DNA of 64,000 nt from Tolypeutes matacus (GCA_026826555.1 JAKSZT010054399.1:3849627-3913626), one strand, 5' to 3'. Shown: positions 1 to 13,283, numbered from the stretch's first letter. Program-made: numbers and translations. The notes: generated from the letters alone by a model not told the origin.

Positions 1-1311
1 TGCCACAAACCACACCCATATAAGATGGCGAATTTAATCAATAAATGCTGTGTGTGTTCTGACTGCTCCACTAACAGGCCACTCCCCCAATTTATCTCCC
101 TCTCCTTGGGTCTCCCTATTCCCTGACACAATATTGAAATTAAAACAATTAATAATGCCATAATAGTCTCTAAGTGTTCAAGTGAAAAGAAGAATTGCAT
201 GTCTCTTGCTTTAAACCAAAAGCTAGAAATGATTAACCTTAGTGAGGAAAGCATGTAAAAAAACCAAGATAGGTCTCTTGCACCAAACAGCCAAGTTGTG
301 ACTACAAAAGGAAAGTTCTTGAAGGAAATTAAAAGTGCTACTCCAGGGAACACATGAATAAGAAAGCAAAACAGCCTTATTGCTGATATAAAGAAAGTTT
401 TAGTGGTCTGAGTAGAAAATCAAACCAGTCACAACATTCTCTTAAGCCAAAGCTTAATCCAGAGCAAGGCCCTAACTCGCTTCAAGTCTATGGAGGCTGA
501 GAGAGGTGAGGAAGCTGCAGGAGAAAAGTATGGAGCTAGCAGACCGGTTGGTTCATCATGTTTAAGGAAAGAAGCCAACTCCATAACATCAAAGTACAAG
601 GTGAAGCAGCAAGTGCTGATGTAGAAGCTGTAAGAAGTTATACAGAAGATCTAGGGAAGATCACTGATTAAGGTAGCTACACTAAACAGATTTTCAATGT
701 AAACGAAACAGCCTTCAATTGGAAGAAGATGCCATGTAGGACTTCCATAGCTAATGAGGAGAAGTCAATTCCTAGCTTCAAAACTTCAAAGGACAGTCTG
801 ACTCTCTTGGTAGGAACTAATGCAGCTGGTGACTTTAAGTTGAAGCCAGTGCTCATTGACCATTCTGAAAATCACAGGGCCTTTAAGAATGATGCTAAAT
901 CTACTCCGCCTGTGCTCTATAAATGGAACAACAAAGCCTGGATGACAGCACATCTGTTTACAACATGATTGACTGAATATTTTAAGCCAAGTGTTAAGAC
1001 CTACTGCTCAGGAAAAAAAAAGATTCCTTTCAAAATATGACTGCTCACTGATAATGCTTCTGATCATCCAAGAGCTCTGATGGAGTTGTATAAGGAGATG
1101 AACGTTGTTTTCATGCCTGTTAACAATATCCATTCTGCAGCCCTGGGATCAAGGAGTCTTACCAACTTTCAAGTCTCATTAATGAAATAATACATTTCAT
1201 AAGGCAATAGCTGCCATAGACAGAGATTCCTCTAATGGATCTGGGCAAAGTCAGTTGAAAACCTTCTGGAAAGGATTCACCATTCTAGATACAATTAAAA
1301 ACATTCATGAT
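1..1311 (+). mobile_element. Tigger1-like DNA transposon, 5' part (transposase remnant)
   Basis: Remnant of a pogo/Tc1-mariner element. The stretch from about 190 to 720 reads as the decayed N-terminal DNA-binding part of a Tigger1 transposase. Codons 729-968 keep a clear piece of the DDE catalytic region, including [20 protein letters not shown] and [15 protein letters not shown], and the match runs on in broken frames to about 1311 ([16 protein letters not shown]). Stops and frameshifts are frequent, so it is inactive. The window starts inside the element, so its left terminal repeat is not seen. The match stops abruptly at 1311 and resumes at 4982, because a retrocopy inserted here. Family identity is from recognised protein similarity; the decay is read directly. 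Confidence 0.88.
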
Positions 1312-1519
1312 GGAATCTGCCCACAACTGCCATGCGTGCCCGGTGGCTCCACTGAATCGGCTTCTGTGGCAGTTCTTTTGTGCCAAACCAGGAATGAAAT
1401 AGGGAGTGTTAAACCCATCTCTGTGCCTTTGTAGGAGTTGGAAGAGGCTTCAGCTGAGCTCTTGGGATACATCCCAGCACTCCTCTTCATGGCGAGCTCT
1501 CTCCATCAGTCTTTTGGTC

Positions 1520-1696
1520 ATGGCAGTGCTGATGGACATGGCACAGTTGTCAGTGACCTTTCAGGATGTGGCCATGGCCTTTACCCGGAAGGAGTGGAGC
1601 CAGCTGGACCTGGCCCAGAGGTGGGAGGTGATGCTGGAGACCTGTGGGCTCCTGGTTTCACTGGGATATCCTGTTCCCAAACCAGAGCAGATCTAA
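1520..1696 (+). pseudogene. KRAB A/B box remnant of the retrocopy
   Basis: The frame opens [20 protein letters not shown] and continues through the KRAB A box to the first residues of the B box, then hits a stop at 1694-1696. Compared with a normal KRAB A box, about three codons are missing after DLAQR. In intact genes this domain recruits TRIM28; here it is truncated and unlinked from the fingers by stops. Confidence 0.8.
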
Positions 1697-2109
1697 CTGC
1701 TAGAACATTGACAGGAGTTAAGGACAAAAAAGGAGGCCAAAGCATGGGTGCAGGTATCAAAACAAAACCTGTGGCCACAGCGCCTACTGCTGCTCAGCTG
1801 GTCTTGTCTGAGGGAGGCTCACTCAAGAAACAACTGGTGCAAGCAGTCTCATGGGTCTCCAGGTTGATGCCAACCAGGAAACAGAATGGACCATTGGAAA
1901 AGCAAGAGAAGTGTTTGAGGACACTGCCAGTGGTTCACAAGGAGTTACACACTAGGAAACTGAGTCCTGAACACAATACTTTGGGGACATAAGACAGTTT
2001 ATGCTCATGTGATTTACAGGAGCCAGTCTGCCCAGGAGATGCACTCCATCAACAGGACTCACACAGACCAGGTAAAGACACCTTGATTCATCCTAGGAAG
2101 AACAACTAT

Positions 2110-2990
<881 letters not shown>

Positions 2991-4971
2991 AGGGAATTGC
3001 TGTGAAGAAGACTCCATGACAGATCTTCACTTCCTTGTGATCAAATGGAGCATGTTGATCCAGCCCAGATCCTTACTTAATCCAATTAATCAATCCAGTG
3101 GTTACCAATCCATTAGGAAAATCTTCAGCTACTGCCTGACCCTTAGTTTATACCGGAAAGTTGTCTCACACACACAAAAAACACAACCAAACAAATAAAA
3201 CAAAACAAAGAGGAGAAGTAGAAAAGAAAAAGATGCGTGCTTCTTTCTCCTTTCCTTCTGACCCTATGACAATAACTATTCACTGTCTTCCAATGCCACA
3301 AGGGTTAGACAGCTTAGGGCAACTTGGCAGACGTTTATTGAAAACATTCTATGTTCCACAATATTGTCTTTAGCCTCAAGGAGCATAAGTCTGTGAGAAA
3401 TAGGAACACTTGAGTCCTGAAATACTTGAAACCTTAGAAGTTACAATACTAAAATGTTTTTCATATTAAATTATTTTATTATATCTAAGTAGTCAAGGAC
3501 CCTTGTGTCCAAATAGATACATATTTTATTGCACTACTTAAGATTATTTAAGGCTTTGATTAAAAAAAAAAAAAAAAATCTTTCCTCATATGATTTAAAT
3601 AGCCAGTATTCTAACTTTAACTTGTTTGGTTTTTCTTCACTTTTGCTGTGGCATTGGGAAGGTTGTGTAGTTGTGCAGGCTTCACAGGTGAGTCCTAATT
3701 CTTTGTTCTGACTGGTATTTCTCAGCTGCTTTCATCTTTTGCAGAGGGGCTTCTCTAATGCATCTCCCCAGTTTTCTAGGTAGTAAGTTAATGCTCAAAC
3801 AAAACACATAGCTACTTTAAACTCAAAAACTCAGAGAAACAAGCACGGGAAAGGAATTTCATTGTCTAATCTTATGAAGTACTGTGTGAGAAGTTGCTAT
3901 AAAATAAAATGACTGGGGCTTTAACAAGTGTACCAGGATGTGTACATGCAGGTACAGATAGGTTTCACTTCATTATTGTGATTCTCGAAGCTAGTTTTTG
4001 AGCTATATGATATAATCAGTGTTACCTGAGGGTTTAAAAAAAAAAAAAAAAGCTGTTGTACAGAAAGACACACAATCAATCATCTCAGTTGAGCCCTCTT
4101 CAGAGCCTTTACAGCAATTGCATACATAATTTGTGTCACCATCATGGGAACATACCCTTTTTGTGGTTCGCTAAAACATACTGTGAATACGTATCTCAGT
4201 AATTTAATAGAGTCCCTATATAATTTTTAAAAGACAGTATGTATACTTTTCTGTTATTTGGGAAAGCTGCCTTTTGAGGACTGCAGCTCCCCCATCCTCC
4301 AACACAATGGGTCATACAACCCATTCTTTCATTCACTCAGCCATATATTTTGTTCTGGGCTACATGGGTAGTGGAGACACATGGTTGACTGAGGTATGGG
4401 CTCTGCCTTTGAGCAGGGATGGAGCAGTCTAGTCGGATAAACATAAATACATAATTGTAGTAAGGCAAATAACCTGCTATGACTTATGTGTCAGGTGTCA
4501 GCAGAGTATAAGGAAGAACAGGGTCAAAATTTAAAGATGGAAAGTTTTGGAGTGGCCCTGTGGCCATGAGCTTTGACTCATGAAGATCAGGATTTCAGCC
4601 TACCTAAGCCCATCACCCTGCAGTGACTGTGGTCATGTCATTTCTCACTAAACCTCAGTGGTTTATGAATAAAGATGGGAAGATGGACATTAAACTCCAA
4701 AGGTGAGGTACTGGAACAGACGATAAGAAGGATGGAAGAGCCCCACCCAAGTTCAAAAGAAGGGGTGAACATTATCAGCAGAATAGCATGTGCCAACACA
4801 TTGTGACTGAAAAAGCTTGGCCTTTTGAGGAACCAGGGGAAGATGACCAAGTGTCAGCAGAAGGTGAGAAGATGGAGAGCGCCAGACTAGGTGTGTAGCC
4901 TTGATGGCAAATCTGGGTTTTTGTGGGGCTGGTTTTTCCATTAAATTTTTCACTTTTAGGGGAAAAAAGAG
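2991..4971 (+). other. Presumed 3' UTR of the ZNF retrocopy
   Basis: Noncoding sequence between the last finger and the downstream target duplication. It contains A runs at about 3564-3578 and 4035-4051, and a MIR-like stretch at about 4560-4680 (decayed core plus CACTAAACCTCAGTGGTTTATG-type tail, shortened). Treating it all as one inserted unit rests on the matching target duplications at 1302 and 4972; later small insertions inside it are possible. Confidence 0.55.
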
Positions 4972-4981
4972 CATTCATGAT

Positions 4982-5644
4982 TCAGGGTAGGTCAAAATAG
5001 CAACATTAACAGGAGTTTGGAAGAAGTTGATTCCTATCCTCATGGATGACTTTGAGGGACTCATGACTTCAGTGGAGGAAGTAACTGCAGATGTGGTAGA
5101 AATAGCAAGAGAACTAGAAGTAGAAGTAGAGCCTGAAAATGTGATTGAAATGCTGCAATCTCATGATAAAACTTTAATGGATGAGGAGTTGCTTCTTATG
5201 GCTGAGCAAAGAAAATGGTTTCTTGAGATGGAGTCTACTCCTGGTGAAGATGCTGTGAACATCATTGAAATGACAACAACTGATGCAGCAAACTTCACTG
5301 TTGTCTTATTTTAAGAAATTGCCACAGCCACCCCCACCTTCAGCAACCACCACCCTGATCAGTCTCAGCAGCCATCAACATTGAGGCAAGGCCCTCCACC
5401 ACTCAAAAGATTATAACTCACTGAAGGCTCAGCTTATGGTTAACATTTCTTAGCAATAAAATATTTTTAAATTATGGTCTGATATTGTTTTTGTTTTTTT
5501 TTTTAGAAATAATGCTATTGCACACTTAAGACTACAGCATAATGTAAACAAAATGTTTATATGCATTAGGAAACCAAAAATATTCATGTGACTCACTTTA
5601 TTTTGATATTCACTTATTACAGTGGTCTGGTCTGGGGTATGCCT
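4982..5644 (+). mobile_element. Tigger1-like DNA transposon, 3' part
   Basis: Continuation of the transposase broken at 1311. The open stretch 5027-5314 carries the C-terminal region ([50 protein letters not shown]). After that the frame jumps from METTTD-like sequence to the KKLPQPP-type tail, so about 60 codons of the usual C-terminus appear deleted. The element ends near 5644 at GGGGTATGCCTA, resembling the Tigger1 terminal repeat, followed by TA. Together with 1-1311 it forms one interrupted copy. Confidence 0.87.
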
Positions 5645-5689
5645 ATATCTGAAATTGCCAAAATGAGATATTTATGGTCATAGGTTACA

Positions 5690-5955
5690 GAATCTGTTAC
5701 CAGAATGTTACAAGAATAAAAAATTTAAAAAACCATAGAATATACAAAGAGTGCACCCTATTGTAAACCATGGACCATAGTTAATAGTATATTAATATTG
5801 TTTCATCAACTGTAAGGATGGTACCACCCTAATGCAAAATGTTAATAATAGGGAAAACTGAGTGGAATGGGGGAGACATGGGAGTTCTGTACTTTCTACG
5901 TGATCTTTTGGTAAACTTACAACTGCTCTAATGGGAAAAAAAACCAAAAAAACCT
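5690..5955 (+). mobile_element. 5'-truncated L1 3' end
   Basis: 3' UTR of an L1M-class LINE: ACCATGGACCATAGTTAATAG, a spaced TTGTTTCATCAACTGT, then GTACTTTCTACGTGATC and an A-rich tail at about 5935-5955. Similar sequence recurs at 16.2, 44.0 and 49.1 kb. No coding part remains. Confidence 0.75.
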
Positions 5956-6946
5956 GGGAGTAAAATCAACGTAGTGCTGTATATCACATACACACACATA
6001 ACCCAAAAGAAAAAAAGAAGCAGAGGACTCCAGCTCCCTGGCCAGCTACGTTTCTGGTGCACTCTACACCATGTTTCTAGCATCACAAGGCTTAAAGAAA
6101 CGAAGACGAGTTCAGACACACTGCTCTCTTTGAATATAACCAACCCCACTACATGCCAAAAGTCTGCCTAAACTCACATGCCTATCAGAGATAGACTGGC
6201 ATGAAAAATAAGGCTACCTGAGGACTAAAGCTTTCCATCCAGAAGGAACTAGGAAAAAGAAGCCTGAACTGGGAGGGGTTAGAGTTTGTACTGATCTAAT
6301 ATCTAGAAAGTAGATCTTAAGAAAACAGACAAGTACTCTCCTCGGAACTATTTGTATGAATTTTGGGTTCGAAGCCTACAAACATTTTAGAACTTTAAAG
6401 TTCACCCACATAACGTTCCCCGGCCCTGAAGTTCTTTTCTACTCCCTATGAAGAAGATAATCCTAGGTCAGGGTGACTTCTTTTAATGTACTATTTCATT
6501 TTTTAAAAAATTTTAATGTACTGTTTTAAACAACTTCTAGAAACAAAAGTCAACTTAGGTTTGGCTCTTGAAAAATAACATGTGAGATACAGTAATGTCA
6601 TGGTGGCACAAAACCTTTTGAAAAAAAACACATTTCTCAACTACTGAAGGAAAACACACCGGTGTGTTTTATGGTTCCAAACACAGATGGCCTATGCTTG
6701 GCCAAGGTCAGGCATAAACTTCTTGATCCCTGCACACATTCCAGGAACCTACCCTGCATGGCTGTGAACATCAAGGGATTTGGCAATTGAGTGGAACTGA
6801 GTTCTTTGGGTTCTTTTCAGGTCTTGACTTTGGACAAAATGGAAGGAGGGGTTATAAGGTTTGAGCAGACTCTTAATATTAGGAAAAGTTATCCAAAACT
6901 TGGAAATAAGACAAAAAGAGTTCAGTATGTCCTTTCAATGCCATAC
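5956..6946. other. No gene or repeat recognised
   Basis: Single-copy-looking AT-rich sequence with short open frames only. The one structure seen is the 20-bp palindrome listed separately. Confidence 0.5.
6651..6670. repeat. Perfect 20-bp palindrome
   Basis: AAAACACACCGGTGTGTTTT is identical to its reverse complement with no spacer; symmetry stops at the flanking bases. Confidence 0.95.
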
Positions 6947-6958
6947 TGAAACACTTTT

Positions 6959-6973
6959 CTTTGTGCTTAGTTG

Positions 6974-7004
<31 letters not shown>

Positions 7005-7083
7005 GGAGGGACTGGGGATTGAACCCAGGAACTCGAAGGTGGGAAGCAGGTGCTCAACCACTGAGCTATATCCACTCCCCGAA
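6959..7083 (-). mobile_element. DAS-type tRNA-derived SINE
   Basis: On the minus strand the head reads GGAGTGGATATAGCTCAGTGG (A box), then GGGTTCAATCCC (B box), like tRNA-Ala. The tail is a (GTTTT)n/T run at 6970-7002 on the plus strand. Target duplications TGAAACACTTTT (6947-6958) and TGAAGCACTTTT (7084-7095) flank it with one mismatch. Confidence 0.88.
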
Positions 7084-7095
7084 TGAAGCACTTTT

Positions 7096-7849
7096 AACAT
7101 CCACTTAAAGATCATAAAATTATATAAATTTGTTTAAGTCTATACCCACTATTGACTATGGGCCCAGACATGTTAACTTGTAGATTTGTCAGCTAGAGAT
7201 AGGAATTATTTCTATCCAGAAGAAAACTTAACCTCATATTGCCCTGTCGGATAATCAATCACCAGGTTTCCTCACCTGCAAAGAGGTAAGGGGTTTAAAA
7301 TAAAAATTATGTATGAAAAGCTTAAGTGCAAATATTCTAGGAGAAATAACAAAATGTCTCAAATGGACTTAAACTTGACTACTAAGAAATAAGATCTGAC
7401 CGCATCCTAGAAAAGGGCTTGCTGAAAGCGAGAAGAGCACAACTGGCTTCTTACGCAACAACTCCTCAGTACAGGCATTCCCTTCAATGTGTGAGAATTT
7501 TCAGATATTGTACTTCCAATTCCACTAAAGACAAGGAAATGTCAGATGAAGAATGACTTACTTGAACTTGGACGAGCCATTGTTAGGAAAACCTTGGTTT
7601 GTGCAGAGGCTGGAGTCTTCAGGCCACAGTACATATGAGAAATTAGTCTGCTCTGGATAAACAGCCACATCAGGTTTTCTTTTCTAGGTCTTCAGTACTA
7701 GTTCTTGAAATGGCTTTTAAAGAATCACAAAAAACAAAAGAGAAATAATCAGAATATATTTGTATTCCTACAGGTTTTGTTTTTTAATGTAAGAAAGTCC
7801 TTAAAATTTTTTTTGTAGCATATCCTCATGACAGCATTCTCTAAATCAG
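7096..7849. other. No gene or repeat recognised
   Basis: AT-rich intergenic or intronic sequence. Nothing supported on either strand. Confidence 0.45.
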
Positions 7850-8050
7850 CTGTTTTCAATTTGTGTTGCAGGTACCTTACAGCAAGTTCTCCAGGTGGAG
7901 TGCCCTAAACAGTAGCGTCAGTATCAACTGAAATACAAATCCACAGGCTCTAACCCAGACCAACTGACTCAGGAACTTGCAGCAAGCTAAGTTTTAACAA
8001 ACCTTCCAGGTGATTCCAATGTACTACTCAAATTTGAGAGCCACTGACCT
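7850..8050. mobile_element. MER5-like hAT DNA transposon remnant
   Basis: Two decayed halves of a short nonautonomous hAT element: a left part with TTCTCCAGGTGGAGTGCC-type sequence and a right end CCAGGTGATTCCAATGTAC followed by TTGAGAGCCACTGAC, which matches the MER5 terminal GAGAACCACTG motif. Confidence 0.6.
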
Positions 8051-8261
8051 AGCTTCTTTGACAGGATGTCATCTGAAGCTTGTGACTTTTAAGGCACATT
8101 TAGTTCATCATTACCTTTATGTGAGGAATGTTATCAAAGGAAAACAGAGACAGAGAAAGGCAACATTTGGATCAGTGACATCAAAAGGGTAACATTTTAA
8201 TCAATGACTTCAAAAGTGTAATGGCAAAGCCAACTTCCATCTAGGGGGTCAAACCATTGAA

Positions 8262-8765
8262 GAATTGAGAATTAAAGTGTGGCAGATATAGGGAAAAAAA
8301 GAAAAATAACTTTTCCCAAAATGATACAAATCTTCTGGAGGGCAACCTGACAATTTCTACCAAAATTACAAATGCTTTTCAAAATATGTGTCTCTATCAA
8401 ACCATTGTCCATAATTGCAAAAGAATGGCAACGACCTAAGTGTTCTATTACAGAGAACAAGTTCAACAAATGATGGTACATTCACAATAGCTAATATGGC
8501 TGCTATTAAAAAAAAAGAATGTATGTGTGATTCTATTTGTGACATTGCAGAATAGAAAAAATTGTATCACTGGCTGCCAGAGGTAGGGGAAGGACAGAAT
8601 ACCAAGTGACACAAGGGGTCTGGCACCAGGGTGGTGGTGGTGGTGGTGATGATGGAATTGTCTTACATCTTGATTATGGTGGTGGTTACATGATTGTATC
8701 CTTAAAAATTCACAACTGTACCCTAAAAAGGGTTAAAATATATATATATATACATAAAATATAAT
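8262..8765 (+). mobile_element. Old L1M 3' end
   Basis: Contains the end of ORF2 (GGATAAATATGGTACATTCAC-like decayed text near 8470) and a 3' UTR typical of L1M elements: GGCTGCCAGAGGTAGGGG near 8570, a GGT run at 8630-8647, TGATTATGGTGGTGGTTACA, and AACTGTACCCTAAAAAGGG. An AT microsatellite at 8740-8752 follows. No intact frame. Confidence 0.75.
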
Positions 8766-8774
8766 TAAAAACAA

Positions 8775-9599
8775 AACAGAAGACCAAATAAATGAAGGGA
8801 TATTCTAAGTTCATGGATTAGAAAATTAAATATTATTAAGATATCAAGCCCACCCAAAACAATTTACAGATTCAACACAATCCAACCAAAGGCACCTCTT
8901 TACAGAAATGGGAAAGCCAATCATCGAATTCATTTGGAAAGATAAGGAGCAGTGAATGGGCAAAACCATCTTAAAAAGAAGAAAAAAGCTAGAGGACTCA
9001 CACTTCCTGATTTTAAATCTTATTACCAAGCTACAGTAATCAGTGTAGTACTGTCACAAGAACAGATATATAGACCAATGGAATCAAACTGAAAGTTCAA
9101 AAATAAACCCTCACATCTACAGTCAATTAATTTTTAACAAGGATGCCAAGTTACCTCAATGCTGAAAAAAATAGTCTCTTCAACAAATGGTGCTATGCAA
9201 ACTGGATATCCACAAGCAAAAGAATGAAAGTGGACTCCTACCTTACACCATATATAAAAACAAATAATAGGGAAGCGGCTGTGGCTCAATCAGTAGGGCT
9301 CCCGTTTACCATATGTGGGGCCCCGGGTTCGGTTCCCGGGGCCTCCTGGTGAAGGCAAGCCTGCCCACACGGCGTGGTTAGCTGACCCAGTGAGCACAAG
9401 CAGCAAGGGGGGGATAAATGAATAAATAAATAAAATCTTAAAAAAAAAAAGATCAATATAGATCAATAAAGACCGAAATATAAGAACTAAGACTACAAGA
9501 CTGCTAGAAAAAAACATACAGGAACATCAATGGATTTTCAGATATTACAACAATAAAAGAAAAAAATTGAACTCCATCAAAACTAAAAACTTTTGTACA
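8775..9599 (+). mobile_element. Outer old L1, ORF2 C-terminal part (first piece)
   Basis: Reads as the 3' third of L1 ORF2 (ATTTACAGATTCAACACAAT, ACACTTCCTGATTTTAAATC, CCTTACACCATATATAAAAA) with many stops. It is interrupted at 9270-9450 by a SINE and then, at about 9599, by a complete younger L1. The same element resumes at 15224: AAAAACTTTTGTACA (9585-9599) matches AAAAACATTTGTACA (15224-15238). Confidence 0.85.
9270..9450 (+). mobile_element. DAS-III-like SINE
   Basis: Starts GGGAAGCGGCTGTGGCTCAA (A box GTGGCTCAA) with B box GGGTTCGGTTCCC near 9325, then a non-tRNA body (GCAAGCCTGCCCACACGGCG) and an (AAAT)n/A tail. Inserted in the outer L1. The crisp boxes suggest a fairly young copy. Confidence 0.9.
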
Positions 9600-10263
9600 C
9601 AACTTCTAGGTAGATGGCATTGGAGTAGGTAAGCAGGACCCAATTCTCTTACAAAAACAATAGAGGAAGGGCAAAAAGCTGTCTGAGGGAGCTGCTTTGG
9701 GGATCTGCAAATCAGGAGAGGGCTGTGCATTGTCCAGGAGGGTGAGGGACACAGAGACGAAGAAGCCAAAATGAAAACCATGAGTTACTAGCTCCGTGGC
9801 CAGGAATGGAATCTGTGGCTCACTGCAGACAACTGAGACAGGAACAGATGTCTTCCTCTCTGGGAAGAGGGAGGGTGCAGTGGAAGGTGAAGAGTGGTTT
9901 ATCCTTAGTGAGTTTAGCTAGCAGAGCCCACTTAAACATCTTGGCTCTGGGAAGATCAGAATCACAGGCAAATGGAGGATGAAAGAGACACCTCCGTGGA
10001 AAGTGTTGAAGAGCGCCATCGGCTGGCAGGACAGGAAAGTGCAGAAAGGAAAAACCTCTTTTTGGAGTCTTTCATGGCCCCAGACCACTTAGATCTGATC
10101 TGCACCCCAACAGTGGGCCCATGGCCCTATTTCGATAGCTTAAGCTGGGCAAATTTAAAGACTTAGAATAAGCTGAAGCAAAAATCAAAGAAGAGCCATG
10201 AAACAAAACCACTAGTCAAGAGACAGAAATTGACTACAGGAGTAAATTCACCAACATAATAAG

Positions 10264-10797
10264 ATGCCTAGACAACAGCAAAAAATTACAAGCCATACTA
10301 AGAAACAGGAAAAGATGTCCCAACCAAAGGAACAAACCCAAAATCTTGATGAGACACAGGATTTAAGACAACTAATCAGTGATAATCAAACAAATCTAAA
10401 CCAATTCAAGGAGTTGAAAGAAAATATGGCTAAAGAGATACAGGCTATTAAGAAGACTCTGGGTGAGCATAAAGAACAATTTGAAAGCCTGCAAAGAAAA
10501 GTAACAGAGCGTATGGGAATGAAAGGCACAATGGATTTGATTAAAAATACATTAGAGGCATATAACAGCAGATTTGAAATGGCAGAAGAACAAATAAGTG
10601 AAATCGAGGCCACACTCTTAAATAATCAGTGGGTCAAAGAAGAAATTGAAAGAGAAATCAGTAAATATCTTAAGATGAGTAAAAACAAGAACACAATATA
10701 TCAAAACCTATGGGGTAGAGCAAAGTCAGTGCTGGAAGGGAAATTTATAGCCCTCAATGCTTACATTAAAAAAGAAGAACTAACATCAAAGACCTAA
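10264..10797 (+). pseudogene. L1 ORF1-ORF2 in-frame deletion fusion
   Basis: A 177-codon open frame. Residues 1 to about 118 look like the coiled-coil N-terminal half of L1 ORF1p, the RNA-binding chaperone, with heptad-like text such as NQFKELKENMAKEIQAIKKT. From about residue 120 the text becomes ORF2 linker (NNQWVKEEIEREISKYLK, then EGKFIALNAYIKKEE). In a normal L1 these segments are separated by the ORF1 RRM and CTD domains and the ORF2 endonuclease domain. The fusion is read directly; that it arose by deletion is inferred. No function is assigned. Confidence 0.8.
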
Positions 10798-11169
10798 CTG
10801 CACACCTGAAGAAACTAGAAAAGAGCAGCAAACTAATCCCAAACCAAGCTGAAGGAAAGAAATAATAAAGCGTAGAGCAGAAATAAATGAAATTGAAAAC
10901 ACAACAAAAACTAACAAAAAACAATAGAATCAATAAAACCAAAAGTTGGTTCTTCGAGATCAAATAAAAATCAACAAATCCTTAGCTAGACTGACAAAGA
11001 ATGAGAGAAGATGCAAATAAATAAAATCAGAAATGAGAGGTGGTACATCACTACTGACCCCACAGAAATAAGAGAGATAATAAGAGGGTACAAAGAATAA
11101 TTGTACACCAGCAAACTAGACAACATATAGATAAAAATGGACAAATTTCTAGAAACACACAAGCAACCT

Positions 11170-12010
11170 ACACTGACCCTAAAAGAAACAGAAGACCTCA
11201 ACAAACCAATCATAAGTAAAGAGATTGGGTCATCAAAATCCTCCCCAAAATGAAAAGCCCTGGACCAGATGCCTTCACAGGTGAATGCTACCAATCATTC
11301 AAAGATGATCTAATACCAATCTTGCTCAAGCTCTTCCAAAAAAATCTAACCGGAAAAAATGCTACCAAACTCATTCTATGAAGCAACATCACCCTAATAC
11401 CAAAGTCAAATAAAGATACTACGAAAAAAGAAAATTACAGACCAATTTCTCTAATGAATACAGATGCAAAAATCCTCAACAAAATAACTGCAAAATGCAT
11501 CCAAAAGCACATCAAAAGAATTATACGCTACAATCAAGTTGGTTTTTATCCCAGGTATGCAAGGGTGGTTCAAAACAAGAAAATCAATTAGTGTAATAAA
11601 CCACATTAATAAATTGAAGAAGGAAAATCACATGATCATCTCGATAGACAAAGAAAATGTATTTGACAAAATACAGCACCCTTTCTTGATTAAACAAAAA
11701 AAAACTCGAAAAGATAAGAATAGAAGGGAGCTTTCAGAACATGATAAAGTGCATATATGAAAAACCCACACAGCTAGCATTGTGTTCAATGGTGAAAGAC
11801 TGAAAGCTTTCCTGCTGAGATCAAGAACAAGATATGGATGCCCACTGTGACCATCATTATTCAATATTTTGCTGGAAGTTCTAGCCAGAGCAATTAGGCA
11901 AAAATAAATAAATAAATATAGAACCCAAATAGGTAAGGAAGAGGGAAAACTTTTGCTATTTGTTGACAATATGTTCTAAACCTAGAACATCCTGAAAAAT
12001 CCACAACAAA
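11170..12010 (+). pseudogene. L1 ORF2 reverse-transcriptase remnant
   Basis: Recognisable motifs in broken frames: SPGPD-like text near 11255, [15 protein letters not shown] (from 11545), HMIISIDKENVFDKIQHPF (from about 11630, where the usual AEKAFD is changed), and LLFVDNMF near 11951 in place of the catalytic FADD motif. Loss of the catalytic Asp pair, together with stops, shows that the enzyme is dead. Confidence 0.8.
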
Positions 12011-12608
12011 TCTACTAGAACTAATAGATGAGTTCAGCAAAGTGGTGGGATACGCAAAAATCACTAGTGTTGCTATGCACTACTAATAAGCAGTGTGAGG
12101 AGGAAGTCAGAAAAAAATTCCACTTATAATAGCAACTAAAAGAATCAAATATTTAGAAATAAACTTAACTAAGGACATTAAAGGCCTATATTCAGAAAGC
12201 TACAAAACGTTGCTAAAAGAAACCAAAGAAGACCTAATAAATGGAAGGGCTTTCCATTTTCATGGTTTGGAAAACTAAATATGGTTAAGATGTCAATTCT
12301 ACTCAAACTGATTTACAGATTCAACGCAATCCCAATAAAAATCTCAACAGCCTTTTTTGCAGAAATGGAAAAGCCTATTATCAAATTTATCTGGAAGGGT
12401 AAGGGACACCAAATAGCCAAAAATGTCTTAAAGAAGAAGAATGATGTTGGAAGACTCTCACTCTCTGATTTTAAAGCCTAGTGCTTAGCTACAGTGGTAA
12501 AAACAGCATGGTACTGGCATAAAGATAGACATATTGACCAATGGAATTGAATTGAGAATTCAGAAATATCCCTCACATCTACAGTCAAGTGATTTTCAAC
12601 AAAGCTGT

Positions 12609-13283
12609 TGTAGCAGTTTGATATTATTTATGAATTCAAAAAAAAAAAAAAAAAGATATTATGTTTGTAAGCTGGTCTGTTCCTCTGGGCATGATAACAA
12701 TTTGATTGTATTAGATTCAGCTGAGATGTCTGATTAAATTATATTAAGATTAGGGGTTTGATTCAACCACATCTGTAGAGTGTGACTTAGCATTGAGTTC
12801 CAGCCCCTTGGTGAGCTGATAAAACAGACTCACACACAAGTAGACACACAGAAAGTAGTAGACACACAGGAGAAGAACACAGAGGAATAGACAGATCAAT
12901 AGACACGGCAGAGGCCCCAGGGAAGATAGATGAGTCTGATAGTCTACAGCTGACTTTGTGTAGAGAACAGAGCAGCTGAGCCCTGAAAGAAACAAGCCCC
13001 AGGCAGAGACAAGCCTTATGCCAGCCTTCAGCTGACATCAGAAGCTGGGACCGCGGAGCCTTTAAGAGGGAAGAAGGAAGGCTGACCCCTCACAGACATC
13101 ACCCGCCATCTTGCCTCAGCACGTGGCAAATGACCTTGGGTAAGAAAGTACCTCTTATGGTACCTTGAGTTGGACTCTTTAGGGCTTTGCGACTGTAAGC
13201 TTCTACCCCTAAATAAATGCCCTTTATAAAAGCCAACAGATTTCTGGTACTTTGCATCAGCACCCCTTTGGCTGACTAATACA
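12609..13283 (+). mobile_element. Solo LTR, ERVL/MaLR-like family (copy A)
   Basis: 675 bp from TGTAGCAGTTTGATATTATT to GGCTGACTAATACA, with perfect 5-bp target duplications GCTGT at 12604-12608 and 13284-13288. Removing it rejoins the L1 ORF2 text as ACAAAGCTGTCAAACC. A polyadenylation signal AATAAA lies at 13212-13217, followed by the block CTTTATAAAAGCCAACAGAT shared with the copies at 23.7 and 62.4 kb. No internal region, so it arose by LTR-LTR recombination. Confidence 0.92.

Noticed and set aside
9270..9350. SINE head as a functional tRNA gene
   Set aside because: A and B boxes are present, but the acceptor stem does not pair and an A-tailed body follows.
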